The notes below the pieces were generated by a model that was given only the letters and a program-made list of their open reading frames with translations, ran no database searches and was not told the DNA's origin. The position numbers and the translations under genes were made by a program. Of a DNA stretch of 64,000 bases, positions 35,291 to 46,451 are shown piece by piece. Positions within the stretch are counted from its first letter, which is position 1, and every line of letters begins with the position of its first letter. Source of the DNA: Kondoa malvinella (taxonomy: Eukaryota; Basidiomycota; Agaricostilbomycetes; Agaricostilbales; Kondoaceae). Location: the NCBI GenBank assembly GCA_039545315.1, contig BCIM01000001.1, positions 854,805 to 918,804 on the forward strand. The letters are read 5' to 3'.

Positions 35291-38172
35291 ATGACGGTTT
35301 TGAGCGCGCAACAGAGAGCAACTCTTCCGCTCGATAGTGCTCTCACTGCTCTCTCTTCTGCCTCTATCGCTCCCGAATACTTGCGAGCATTGAAATTGCT
35401 GCGAAATGCCCTCGTAGGCAATCGACTACGCAAGTTGGCCTTCTGCGCCAATACCGAAGCTCTGCTCAGGTATCTCAAGCGCCTGTCTCTCACTACTATC
35501 TCTGTCTCATTCTTGCTACAGAGTAGGCAAGCTGGTCGAGTATGGCGAATGGAAAGACGAATCGAGCTTCAGAGTTCAGCTTGAGGTTCAGATCGAAGCG
35601 GTGACCGTCTTTGGAATAGCAGCTACACGTTAGTCTCCCGTCTCCTTTGTGTTCCGACAAGTCTGATAAGGTAGCTAGCCGATAAACCTGCTTTGGCTAA
35701 TCTCTTGTCAGCTGGAATAATTTTGGTGCTCTGGACCAGGCTTCAGAATCACAGCACTATCAGCAGCAGTACAGCACTATGCCGTCTACCCCTCATTCTT
35801 GCACTCGTCAAGTCACTCAAGTCAATCTACGGCTGCATCAACTCCCAAGTGGGACCACGGGTCTGGGGCGTCAGCATGCTCGATCCGCCTAGCAAGACTG
35901 ATTCACAGGCATCTACCTCCAAGACTACCATGGATCTTGATGGCGGTCCGAACCTACAACTTCTAGCACGGGAAGCAGTAGATTTAGCTCTACAACCGGC
36001 AAGCCTTGGCTCGCTTCTGGCCATCCTGAATCTTATCCAATCAACTCTTAACGAGCATGGACGAGAGGTACATCATATCTACCTAGAATTGGCTACTATC
36101 GTCGCTTCTTTCCTTTCGGCTACCGTCAGAACGCCTTTACAACAACGCAGAATCAACACCTATCAAACAACGAACAAGACCACACCATCGCCTTTTCTGA
36201 AGAGTCTACTGTACTTGCTGGATTTTGCATCTACGACAACGAGCTATAGAGGGACTAGGCTGTGCGAGGCTGCTTGTCAGGCTATTACTGCGCTAGTCAG
36301 GGCTGACGGGGAGGTTGCATCGAGGGTGCAGACTGCTTTGTGTGCGTCTCGACTTCATTTTCCGATCGTTCAGAGTGAGACGAACATTACACAGCCGAGT
36401 CAAAGTCCCTCATGATCGACACTATATGCAACATGGCAAGATCACAAGATGCCGCACTATCACTCGCTGCTTCTTGCTGGTCAGTCATTCCGCTATATTC
36501 CGTCCTCTGACTAACCTTTGCATAGTGTCACAACCCTTTTCAAAGCGATCGCTACTGAGCCTGAACCCCTAGTACTGCACCTCTTCCGCGCAGAGCAAAT
36601 CAAGACTATCCTTGGCATCTTGCTACGACTGTTACAAAGTGATGAAGGGATCGCTACTCTTTCAGCTTATAACATAGGTGGGCGGGCAAATCTCAACATC
36701 TTTCGGGATGTGTACTGAGTTTCGCCTATCCCACAGCTTATTTGGTCCTGAATGATGAAGAGCTACAAGAGGTCGCTTGCGATATGGGCGCTCTACCGAT
36801 GTTGCAGGGTCAGCTGAAGAAGAGTTTGAAAGTCGATGAAGACATGTATCCGTCACAAGAGCAGATCGCAAGCGCTGGCTCACTACGCGAGGTCAGTCAG
36901 ACCTTGACGACTGATCCATCCAGCTGATGAGAGTACAGAGCGTCTTGTTGGCCGTCGCTTCGCTCTCGTTGATTCAAGAGCGAATCCGAAAACAAGTTGT
37001 CGACGCTGATCTGCTACCTTTGATTGTCCAATGCTTGAGCGACACGTCTTCCAACGTCAGAGCAGCGGCGTGTCAATGCGCTCGAGCATTATCGCGTTCG
37101 CTCAACGTACTTCGGACACATTTGGTCGATGCAGGCGCTGCTGGACCGCTGCTCGATTTACTCAAAGAAGATCAAGATGTCGGGATCCAGTCTACAGCAG
37201 CTGCTACTTGTGCCAATCTCCTTATTGAGTATAGTCCGATGAAGGAGGTGCGTAACTAGCTCCCTTCTGCTGTGCCTAGTTGTCTGATCTGGCGAGCAGG
37301 CTCTGATATCGAGGAATGCTCTACCGCGAATCGTTCAGCTCGTACAGTCTACAAACTCGAGCCTTCGCGTACATGCGCTATTCGCCATCAAGAACCTTAC
37401 TTGCTGGAGCAGCTCTAGCCTGAAGGAGCTCGTCATCTCCTACCTGACTTATGATGGTTTGCTTAGGTCGGTGGACGTCTGATGGTCTGAGCTTCTGGCT
37501 TATTCCGATCGAATGTGCCCGACAGTATGATCCAACATTCAGACGAGGAAACGCAAACTCAAGCTTTAGGCATACTGCGCAACATCGCTAGCACTAAAGA
37601 ATCTGATATTGACGCTGCCGTCGATGGGATTGGCGAAGCGAAGCTGATGCAGCTGATGGAGGACAAGCTTTGCAGTCCGTTCGATGAGGTTGTCTTTCAG
37701 GTAAGTGCAACCTTGATTAGCGTGATTATGCTCACGGTGCTGGTAGACGCTGTTCATCGTGACCAATTCGGCCGGAAGCAAGCGATGTCATGATCTGATA
37801 CTCTCGCGAGCTGGTATCACTCGAGCTCTGCTTTCACATCTGGTCAGTCTTCTTGCATGCTTCTGTGCTATCTCTGATAAATTGACAGAGCCACTCCCGA
37901 AGCGACATCCGCGTAGCAGCCGTTCGAGCAACCAAGAATCTCGCAGCGCGCGAACCAAGTCAAAAGTGTTCGCCGTGTCCTTTTCCAATTCATTACCGTC
38001 TCACTCACTTTCAGATTATGTAGTGACGAACGACAATGCGCTGCGACTGAGGTCACTTGGATTTGAAAGTCAACTGAGGACGCTGAGGGAGGATCCCCAG
38101 CTGGAAGTGAGGGAATACGTACGCTTGACGCTGGAGTTGTTTGCGCAGAGTGACTTTAGGAGCAATCCATGA
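35291..38172 (+). CDS. Armadillo-repeat protein, ARMC8/Gid5(Vid28)-like
   Basis: ARMC8/Gid5 is a scaffold arm of the CTLH/GID E3 ubiquitin ligase that holds substrate receptors. Translation begins MTVLSAQQRATLPLDSALTA and includes LRALKLLRNALVGNRLRKL, then a chain of helical ARM repeats. Visible ones are VQSVLLAVASLSLIQERIRK, SNVRAAACQCARALSRSLNV with LRTHLVDAGAAGPLLDLL (the best family marker), IQSTAAATCANLLIEYSPMK, LRVHALFAIKNLTCWSSSSL and the C-terminal QTQALGILRNIASTKES. About ten introns interrupt the gene. An exact orthologue claim rests on these motifs only; another ARM protein is the alternative. It is convergent with the proteasome gene, with 170 bases between stops. Confidence 0.75.
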
Positions 38173-38342
38173 AGCTGCAATCTAGTCTTCACGCCAGCGT
38201 AACATAGGTCTCGTGTGATCGATGTATACGAATGCATTGCTCTTCCCTGTGTCAACACAAGGTCTACTGTTCCTGAGGCCCGTACCCGCGAACTGTGAAT
38301 GGCGCAAGCTCTCAACATCTGTACGATGCTGAAGACCGGGAG

Positions 38343-39375
38343 TCACTCACTCTTGTCCGCAAAGTCCCAAACCGTCTCGGCAGCTGTACAAAGCATACAT
38401 GGTAAGCACTCTGAGCTTCGCACAAACCAATGTACGTACATCTCGGTGCTGAAATATCCACTCCCTCGGCAGTCACAGTAGCAATTTGGAACTGTGTAAA
38501 AGATCATTCAATATCACTCTAAGAGTTACCATGACACCCAAGCGCACCTTGTTGATACTCCTCGCATCCCTGTAAAAGAGGACCTTCATACAATCGACCA
38601 AGACACGCTCGGCTTCTTCTTTGGAGATCGCTGATGGGTTTCGACCTTCTAGAGCTTTACGGAGGATAGGTTGGGCTATGTGGGCTCCGAAACCTGTCGC
38701 GAGCGAGGGTGAAGTGTAGGTCGTTCCTTGTAGATCCACATAGGAAAGGAAGCTGAACCCATATACTGATCAGACAGAGGATAGTGTGGGTAAGATAGAA
38801 AGGCCTACGGTTCAGTGCCATCTACACCAGCGAGGAGGATCGTGTTCCAAAGCGGGTCGACTTTGGATCTTCTGGCATACATGATTCTGCTCAACCATTC
38901 AAAGACTTGTCTAGGTGTCAAAGAGTGGGCATCTTGAGCAATCTCTTCTTCTCTCCTACGACATAATGCATCAGGTGAATAACTCATGAACAGGTAAAGG
39001 GCGACCCACATCTTTGCATCGACCAATTCCTGCAAGTACTGGAAATCACTCAGATCACCTCCTGCAGCCATACAAATCTTGTCGCCAATCTTGTGCAAAC
39101 GAGAAATGTTGTCGTATTTGGCCAGAGAACCATAGGAAGCGAGCGTGTCTGCTGCTAAGAGGACACCACCGTTGTATTTGATGCCTAGGACGGATGTACC
39201 CGTGGTAATGGGTTGTCTGTGGGACTCGTTAGCAAGCGGCTACATGCAGACATGGGAGGGCGACTGACTGAGTACGCTGGCGACCAATATCATCGGTTGA
39301 AGTTGACGCATAAAGCGAGGCAGCGGATGAATTGGCGCCCCAAGATTGGCCTGGCATGTGTTGAGAGAGCATCAT
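38343..39375 (-). CDS. PRE4: 20S proteasome subunit beta-7 (Pre4/PSMB4)
   Basis: Non-catalytic beta-ring subunit of the 20S core. A short propeptide (MMLSQHMPGQSWGANSSAA, alternative Met at 39372) is spliced to QPITTGTSVLGIKYNGGVLL, the start of the mature fold. LASYGSLAKYDNISRLHKIG and GGDLSDFQYLQELVD follow, then MYARRSKVDPLWNTILLAG, PSLATGFGAHIAQPILRKAL and VLFYRDARSINKVQFQIATV. The last small exon adds SAETVWDFADKSE after an intron near 38380-38440. The conserved GTS replaces the catalytic threonine context, as expected for this subunit. At least four introns. The promoter faces that of NOG2 across about 455 bases. Confidence 0.94.
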
Positions 39376-39830
39376 GGTTGCTTGAAATGTGTATTAGCTT
39401 GGAAACGAGGTTGAGATGTCACGCTCCAAGCGAGAGAGAGTCGCAAGCTGTCTCGAAAAATCTTACAAAGTTTGTTTCAAGCCAGTGGTCTGTGCGACAC
39501 GAGGCCGTTTTTTCTTTTTCTTGTCTTAAAGTGTTTAGCTCTAGTTGTCAGTGCAGGTGCTGGTCTCTACACACCGCTGCTATACCCTTTCGAAGCATGT
39601 GAGTCTCCTTTCCTTGAATTCGCAGCTCTTTGCGTATCTTCTTCGTTGGCATCTCGCTGTCTGTGCTATGCTGCTGTTCTTCGAAGACTGTGATAGTGCC
39701 ATGTAGCCTGTGGTCGTCGCACTTGATCTCTACTTTCTCGCATTCACAAGACATCATGCACTGCTGGAACAGCTGACTTATGCCTAGACTCTTTTGCAGA
39801 CCTACCCCTGCAATCTAGAGGCAAGCCAAC
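39376..39830. other. Divergent intergenic region PRE4/NOG2
   Basis: About 455 bases between the two start codons. Open frames here (for example 39472-39693) are hydrophobic but short and not intron-supported. It probably holds two promoters and leaders. No RNA gene or repeat recognised. Confidence 0.5.
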
Positions 39831-42348
39831 ATGGCTCTCACATCTGGCACATCGAGCAAGACTCGCTCAGGCAAGAAAGTCATCTCGCATTCGCAGACAT
39901 CGCAACATGTCAAAGGTCAGTATTCACGCTCAATTCTGCTATTTGCAAGTATTGAGTTAAGCTATTGGCAGGCGAGAGTTTCTACCGCGATGCAAAGAAA
40001 GCAAAGAGGGTCAAGATGATGGCCGATGGTCATAAAGCCGTCAGAGATAAGGATGGGAAAATTCTCAAAGCGGCGCCGTACCAATCTAGAGAAGCTGTTC
40101 CTGGTCGTGTCCAGCCTGATAGAAGATGGTTCGGTAACACTCGTGTCATTTCTCGTATGTCCTGCTTGTCTCTGGTCGATTGAACCTACGATGACATAGT
40201 CGGCATACAGAAAATGCCTTGACGCATTTCAGAGACTCGCTCGCCAACAAGCAAGCCGACCCTTACTCTGTCGTGTTGAAGCAGAACAAGCTTCCCATGT
40301 CTCTCCTTGACGTCTCCGGCAAAGGTCAAAACCCTCATCTGACCAGCGCCGAGCCTTTCAGCGATACTTTTGGTCCGAAAGCTCAGCGAAAGAAACCTAG
40401 GATCGATGTTGGTTCTTTTGAAGAGATGTTAGCTGGTCCTTCGACCGAAAAGGGCAAAGAGAAAGCCATCATGGAAGAAGGGATGGAAGGTGCTCCTGTC
40501 GTTGAAATCGTTCCAGAAGACACTTTCGCGAAAGAAGAAGCAGCCTACCTCGCAGCTGAAGCGGCTGAATTGGAGAATAAGGACCGACCGCAAGATTACA
40601 TCCTTTCAGCTGGAACGTCCAAGCGAATTTGGGGCGAATTATACAAAGTTATCGATTCTTCAGATGTGATCCTCCATGTTCTTGATGCTCGTGATCCTAT
40701 CGGCACAAGATGTGACTCGGTAGAGAAATACCTAGCAAAGGAAAAGAGAAACAAGAAAGTCGTCTATATTCTCAACAAAGTCGATCTGGTACCGTCTTGG
40801 GTCGCCTCGAGATGGGTCAAGCTACTATCCAAACAACATCCCACCATTGCTTTCCACGCTTCTATCAACAACTCCTTCGGCAAAGGTTCCCTCATTCAGC
40901 TGTTGCGCCAGTTCTCTGCTCTGTTTAGCGACAAGAAACAAATTTGTATCGGTTTCGTTGGGTATCCGAACGTTGGCAAGTCTTCCATCATCAACACGCT
41001 CAAAAAGAAGAAGGTCTGCAATGTCGCGCCGATTCCGGGTGAAACCAAAGTCTGGCAGTACATTACTTTGATGAGGCGGATTTTCGTGCGTCGACTACCT
41101 TTCGTTTCAGCTTATGCTGATTGCAAAGTTCCCAAATGCACAGCTGATCGATTGTCCTGGTATCGTACCACCTTCAGCAAGGGATGACGAAACAGCCAAA
41201 GTTCTCAAGGGGGTGGTTCGAGTCGAGCACCTTTCAGCTCCAGCAGATCATATCCCTCCTCTACTCGCCCGAGTGAGACCAGAGTACCTGTTCGTACTCG
41301 AATTACTGTCTCGGCTTTGGCTGATCATGAGAATTTGTGCTGAACAGACGGAGAACATACCACGTCGAATCTTGGACAGATGCGGATGACTTTCTTACTC
41401 AGATAGCGAAGCGCGCTGGTCGATTAGGGAGAGGTGGTGAACCTGATCTAGCAGGAGTAGCCAAAATGGTGCTGAACGTATGTCTCAATTCGATGCGAGG
41501 TTCATTGCTCATACGGTGTGACAGGATTGGATCCGAGGCAAAGTGCCCTTCTTTGTTCGACCACCCGATCTACCTCCTTCCGACAAGCCTACGCCAGCCA
41601 AACCGACCAAAGCAGGCTTCGAGATTGACAAGACTGCTTCCGTCAAGGGCGTACAACAGCCACTTCACCAGATTGTGCATTCCAACAAATTCTTGGCCGA
41701 CGACGAGCAGAAATTGGACCCTGTCGAGACTGCTGCTGAAGTTGATGTGGTAGCGGATGATCTCGATGTCGAACTTAATGACGAAGAGGAAGATGAAGAG
41801 GAGGAATGGACTGGGTTCGGCTCAGCAGATGAGGAGGACGAAGAAGCTTTGACTTGGGAAGAAGTCATGGGTCTTGAAGAATCCAAATCTGAAGCTCTTG
41901 CAGATGAAGAAGAGCTCGAAGAAGAGATTGATGATATGATTGATGATGTCTTTGGTGATTCGGATCAGGAACAGTCGGATGAAGTCGACATTGTGATCGA
42001 TGCGCCTCAAAAGCCTCTACCTGCCAACGACCTGAAGTTGAGCAAGAGCAAACGAGGTTCGTGGCTTTGTTGTTTGCGCTCTGACACATTAATGACCATG
42101 CCAACAGCTCGTTTCGCACAAGATGAAGCTTCTGATGAGGAAGATGCTGCAGGCGAGCCAAGCAAGAAAGAGGCGCGCATGACTACAAACAAGAAAAAGT
42201 CTGCCAATTTCTACACTGATGCAAAGTAAGTTCCCAATAACTGTCTGCACCGTTGCTGATGAGTCCCAATAGCGTAAAGAACCGCAACCGTAACAAGAAA
42301 GCTCAGGATGGGTCAAAGGGCAAGGGCAATAAGAAGGGCAAGAAGTGA
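39831..42348 (+). CDS. NOG2: Nucleolar GTP-binding protein 2 (Nog2/Nug2)
   Basis: Circularly permuted GTPase needed for late nuclear maturation of the 60S ribosomal subunit. The N-terminal NGP1NT block is present ([62 protein letters not shown]). The GTPase motifs occur in permuted order: [14 protein letters not shown], the G4 motif NKVDLVPSW (near 40777), then G1 [14 protein letters not shown] (near 40963), [12 protein letters not shown] and DCPGIVPP. The C-terminus is an acidic stretch ([14 protein letters not shown]) and a Lys-rich tail ending KGKKGKK-like basic runs. About eight introns. It is tail to tail with the complex I gene at 42469 (120 bases). Confidence 0.95.
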
Positions 42349-42468
42349 TAGTCGTCTGTCTTGGGTTTTTGGATGTTGTTACAATGTTATGCGTATCCCT
42401 GCTAGTCACAAGTAGCTGATCCCTCTGCATCTACCGTCTTCTCTTGACCCATATTGCGCTTTTCTGCT

Positions 42469-42879
42469 CTACTTCTCCGGGTCATCATAGCCAGATAGGT
42501 TCAGATCGCGTTTTCGGTTGGGTACTGCACAAACAACTTGAGCTATATGGAATCTGAGCAGATGCATGTATACTTACAAGGAAAGGTGGTAGGCGGGCGT
42601 TCAGCAGGTGTCCAACCAAAGTAAGACTTTCGTATCGGCGGCACAGTAATGACCGCTACGGGTCCTTATTTGCAACACCTAATGAGTCATTTGAAGACTG
42701 TGAAGCCGCTGTGCACTACCTGCGAAGCCCAGAATCAAGCTGTAGAAAATAATTGGCGATTCATGTGCCATGCTTTGCTGCGAGATATCAATGTCAAATC
42801 CGAGGCTTGGAGGGTACATGAGGCGAGTTACCAGGTAGACATAGCTGCGCCTGAAAGGCTGTATTACTGCGCTGGCCAT
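42469..42879 (-). CDS. NADH:ubiquinone oxidoreductase 9.5 kDa subunit (NDUFA3-like)
   Basis: Small accessory subunit of mitochondrial complex I. It is not visible as one open frame; I assembled four exons: 42832-42879, 42720-42777, 42578-42655 and 42469-42524, all with GT-AG introns of 54-64 bases. The product reads MASAVIQPFRRSYVYL, then QSMAHESPIIFYSLILGFAG (one membrane helix), AVITVPPIRKSYFGWTPAER and PPTTFPLPNRKRDLNLSGYD ending DPEK. The VPPIR..YFG and Y-P-x-P-NR motifs with a C-terminal GY(D/E)D match the fungal 9.5 kDa subunit. About 79 residues, usual for the family. It is divergent from the Cys-rich gene at 43419. Presence implies a canonical complex I in this organism. Confidence 0.8.
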
Positions 42880-43314
42880 TGGTGGTAACAGGTGACCTCG
42901 TTTTTGCTCGTCAAGCGAAATGGTTTGCTTTCGACGACCGTGAGATGATTTTATGCTTTAATGTATGCTGCAGGCGCTCTGTCCACTGTATCGTACATCT
43001 CGCTGCTGTCTGTAGGAGCGCTCGTCCTCCTGGGAACTGGCAGCTTGATGAGCCCCACACAAGCAACCAATTCTCCCGTCTTAATTCAGCCTGTTCTATG
43101 CTACTGAGTCCTGCCAAGGTGAGGCTGGTGTGGCAGTTGCCGTCCCAGACAGGGCAGATCTTGTGCAATTTTATGCGACGGGCTGAAATTCTGCAAAGGC
43201 TTCGCGGTATTGTAGGCGGCAGCACCCTTCCTTTAGTCAGCCCTGTAACAGCAGGCTGTAGACAGAGCAATGGAATGACGAGTCGAGTTTGAGGCGGGGA
43301 TGTGGTGCCTGCTT

Positions 43315-43338
43315 ACCGATACCGATACCGATACCGAT
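43315..43338. repeat. Hexanucleotide tandem repeat (ACCGAT)x4
   Basis: Four perfect copies of ACCGAT, about 80 bases upstream of the start codon of the Cys-rich protein gene. Could be a microsatellite or a repeated factor site. Confidence 0.9.
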
Positions 43339-43370
43339 AGGCGTTCGAGCTCTGTCCGCTTTCGGCCACG

Positions 43371-43390
43371 ATATACGCCAATATACGCCA
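43371..43390. repeat. Direct repeat ATATACGCCA x2
   Basis: Two perfect adjacent copies of a 10-base unit, 29 bases before the ATG at 43419. It may be promoter or leader sequence. Confidence 0.85.
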
Positions 43391-43418
43391 ATGAGATGCT
43401 CTTCGGTCTAGTAGCTTG

Positions 43419-46400
43419 ATGCAGCAACCGCCGTCGTCAGCGTCGATCCGCTCGACAGGCATGCATTATCCTGCCGACGCCCTTGCGGATCCCCAAATTC
43501 ATGCAAATTTGGCACCGCGCGAACAATGGCCTTATGACACCGCCTACGACTTGCAAGCAGGCCAACAGCCTTATGCAACCCGTCCCCGTCAAGCAGACCA
43601 TCTTTCGCAGGTAATGTCTCTCCAGAAACTTTAATTGGGCTGCCGGAATAACGATTACTTGATAGTCTGCTAGCGCATCGACAGGTCCATTGCACTTTCA
43701 ATGGGCTAGCCCTGCTGGAGACACAATAACCGCATCGACTCTGCCAGAACAGAGGTTTCCGCAGCAAGTTGAGTTAGCACAGCGTTTTCCGCAATGGTTT
43801 CAACAACAGCGAGGTAATGCTGTCCGCCCTGAAGCTGGCCTACCTGGGACATCTTACTCTCTCTCATCCTACGCTGATGGTGATGTCGCTTCTACTGCTC
43901 ATCTGGCACCTGCAGGCGCATTGCCTCGGTCCTTTCATAGTCCTTTGGAAGCTCCTGTTGCTCCCATGCAGCAGCAAAGTCAATGGCCATCGACACGAGC
44001 AGAAATTCAGCCTCCGCTTTGGCCTCTTCGCTCACCTCAGATTCCACAATACTCTGACCCTCGCGTCGAACGCATTCCAGAAACCCTACTTCCGCACTCT
44101 TCAGCTCAGCAAGGCTATCCGTTTCCATCATACCATCCGCGAATGCATAGTGCACCGACTTCCTTTGGTCCGACTTATTACAACTCTGACGACCTTCTAG
44201 CTGCCTCGCCCACTGTCCCTTATGTCTCTCCGACAGGCGACCAGCTACCGCTTATGCCGTTATACAGCTCGCCTATCTCAGAACTCGGCTATCCGGCTGC
44301 ATCAGCAACTTATCCCGCAGCACCCCGAATTTACTCGCCTCAATATGCCGCCAACCAGCCGCATTCAGCGCACTCTACGTCGTCTGGTTACTCTCACCCT
44401 ACTTCTCTAACCCCTCAATTCGCTCAGCTACCTTTACAAGAGGAACTCGATGGTGCTTTATTTCAGCCGCCGACGCAAGCCATCGAACCCGTCTATTCAC
44501 CAGACTTTGGCTCTAGGTACACGCCAGGTGACGAAGGACGTTCTCAGGATGAATACGATTTTGGCACCTATCCAGCTCTTGAAGTTCCTGAAGCCAGCAC
44601 TTCTGCTTTACCCATATCCGCCCCGCCAGCTGTCAAGTCTGTAGAACCTCCTGCACCGAAACTTCCTGCTCAGAAACGATTCAAGAAAGCAGGCAAAACG
44701 ACGCATGAAGAGGAATTAACCTGCTGTCGATGCGAGCTCACGGTCATTGGTCAACTCTACTTCAAAGGTCCGGCAAACCTTCTGGCGTTCGAGTGGTCAG
44801 TACAATACTATTGTCTCAGCTGCGCAGAGCACGTGGCGCCTGCCGATCATCCAGCTGTACAAGCTGCAAAGAGCAAGGGCGAGAAAGATACAAAAAAGAA
44901 GCGATCAAAGCGCTCTGCTTCAGGCAACGAACCGACTGTATGCTTGCTTTGCGCAAAGACTGTTGGTCTGGGTGGAATCTCGCACCCTACAGACGAGAAC
45001 AGCGCTTTACCAAGTGTCGGCGTTATCTGCCATGCTTGCGAGCAAAAGTACCAGAAGTGCACAGATTGCGGTGGAGCTGGTATTTGGGGAGCTGGTAAGC
45101 TATCAATCATTAAGACTTCAACTCAGGCTCATGATCAATCAGGTAAATGGAGAGCGAAGCAAATGTTTGACAGTTCTCGGCGGACGTGCAAGCTAGATCA
45201 CACTCGTCGACAGAATTTAGAGTGAGTGGCAGCTCAGAATGCTGTCAGTATACACGCTGATGGATACTTAGGGACACTGAATTGACCGCGCGAGAAATTT
45301 CTACCTTGACAGAAGATGAAAAGCAATACCTCAATCTAGCGTGAGTCAATGCTGCCTACAGCATTGCTCGTGCCGATTTCCGTGGTTGACAGATGCAAGC
45401 ATATCTTTGTCAATTCGATGCTTTCGAACTGTAAGTCTGCAATCTGGTATATGAAGACACGAGCTCAATCTTTGTGGCCGCTCAGTGGCTATACCAGAAG
45501 GTAAATGTGATTGTAACCCAACTACTAGTATACCATTGACTTGATGCCAAGTGATGGAAACCGGCAACGCCATCATGAGCAGCTGGCAGGATCTGGAAAA
45601 TCACGGTAAGATCAATAGCAAAGACAAGTAGCATGTCTGAACAGATAGATAGCCGATGGAGGATGGGCGCGTCTGAGCTGCGGCATATTGCAACCTTTAG
45701 ACCACCGAACATCCGGCAGGGTCAGATTCGTTTGCTTGCGCTGGGTAAGACCGAATCCGCGCAAGAAGAGCAAGGGCAGAAATACAGCTCCAAGCCCACC
45801 GGAGAAGATAGGGCCAGGTCATGAGCTGGCGGCATTCGCTTTGGCTGAATATACCTTGTCCACGCAAGATGTCTATGTTTCGCTCTTAGCTCCCTGGACT
45901 TCTGGTCAGTACACAAGCATGGAATGCCCTCAGCTATCTGACGCCTGCATTCAGGCGATGGCTACGATCCTTCGACCGCCTCCTTGCAATTGCTTTTCGA
46001 TACCATTGATGAATGGCGAGTCTCAGAGAACGAGCTCAGCGGCGCAGGTGATCCCGTCAACGGACCAACACTGCCTATTTTGCTTGCTTGGACATTCCTG
46101 TTCCTGGGAAGGGGTGACAAGCTGATCAGGTAAGCATCGAATCGTACAGTCTTGCGCGTGATCTGACACGCTGGCACAGATACATGGAAAGCAAGCGCCA
46201 ATTCAAGCCCCTGGAAAAATGTTGATGGCTGTCTTTGCTTTGTCAACTTCTGATGCTGAGCCTATTTTACAGATCTCGAACAAAATCCAACAGTCTCTCG
46301 AAATCTTTTCCCGCCGATCCGACCGGTACTCGTTCCTCCACACATGCAGAAGGACTGGATTGTACTTGTGAAGAAGTTGGGCCAGGACGCAGCGTTACTG

Positions 46401-46451
46401 AGCGACCTTTCCAGCGTGAGGCAAAGGAGCAGGGGTCTCAGTGATGTATGA
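43419..46451 (+). CDS. Unknown protein with paired-cysteine (zinc-binding-like) region
   Basis: The ATG at 43419 opens MQQPPSSASIRSTGMHYPAD. After one intron a long Pro/Gln/Tyr/Ser-rich disordered segment (about 300 residues) leads to a cysteine region. Its pairs are TCCRCELTVIG, YYCLSCAEHV, VCLLCAKTVG, VICHACEQKY and KCTDCGGAG, separated by a basic KKKRSKRS stretch, so two or more structural zinc sites are likely. An alpha-helical C-terminal part follows (CKHIFVNSMLSN, SRWRMGASELRHIATFRPPN, LLFDTIDEWRVSENE, LPILLAWTFLFLGRGDKLIR, YMESKRQFKPLEKYLEQNPT) and ends RSRGLSDV. About nine introns. The disordered head plus Cys pairs suggests a regulatory protein, but I recognise no named domain. The last 14 bases overlap the WDR48-like gene. 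Confidence 0.7.

Larger units (their letters stand above)
42880..43418. other. Divergent intergenic region with short tandem repeats
   Basis: About 540 bases between the complex I gene and the Cys-rich gene. Open frames on both strands look like shadows. Two short tandem repeats lie near the right end (43315-43338 and 43371-43390). Confidence 0.5.

Noticed and set aside
42911..43292. Opposing frames of 119 and 137 codons in the spacer before the Cys-rich gene
   Set aside because: No motifs, no supporting introns, and each is the antisense of the other.
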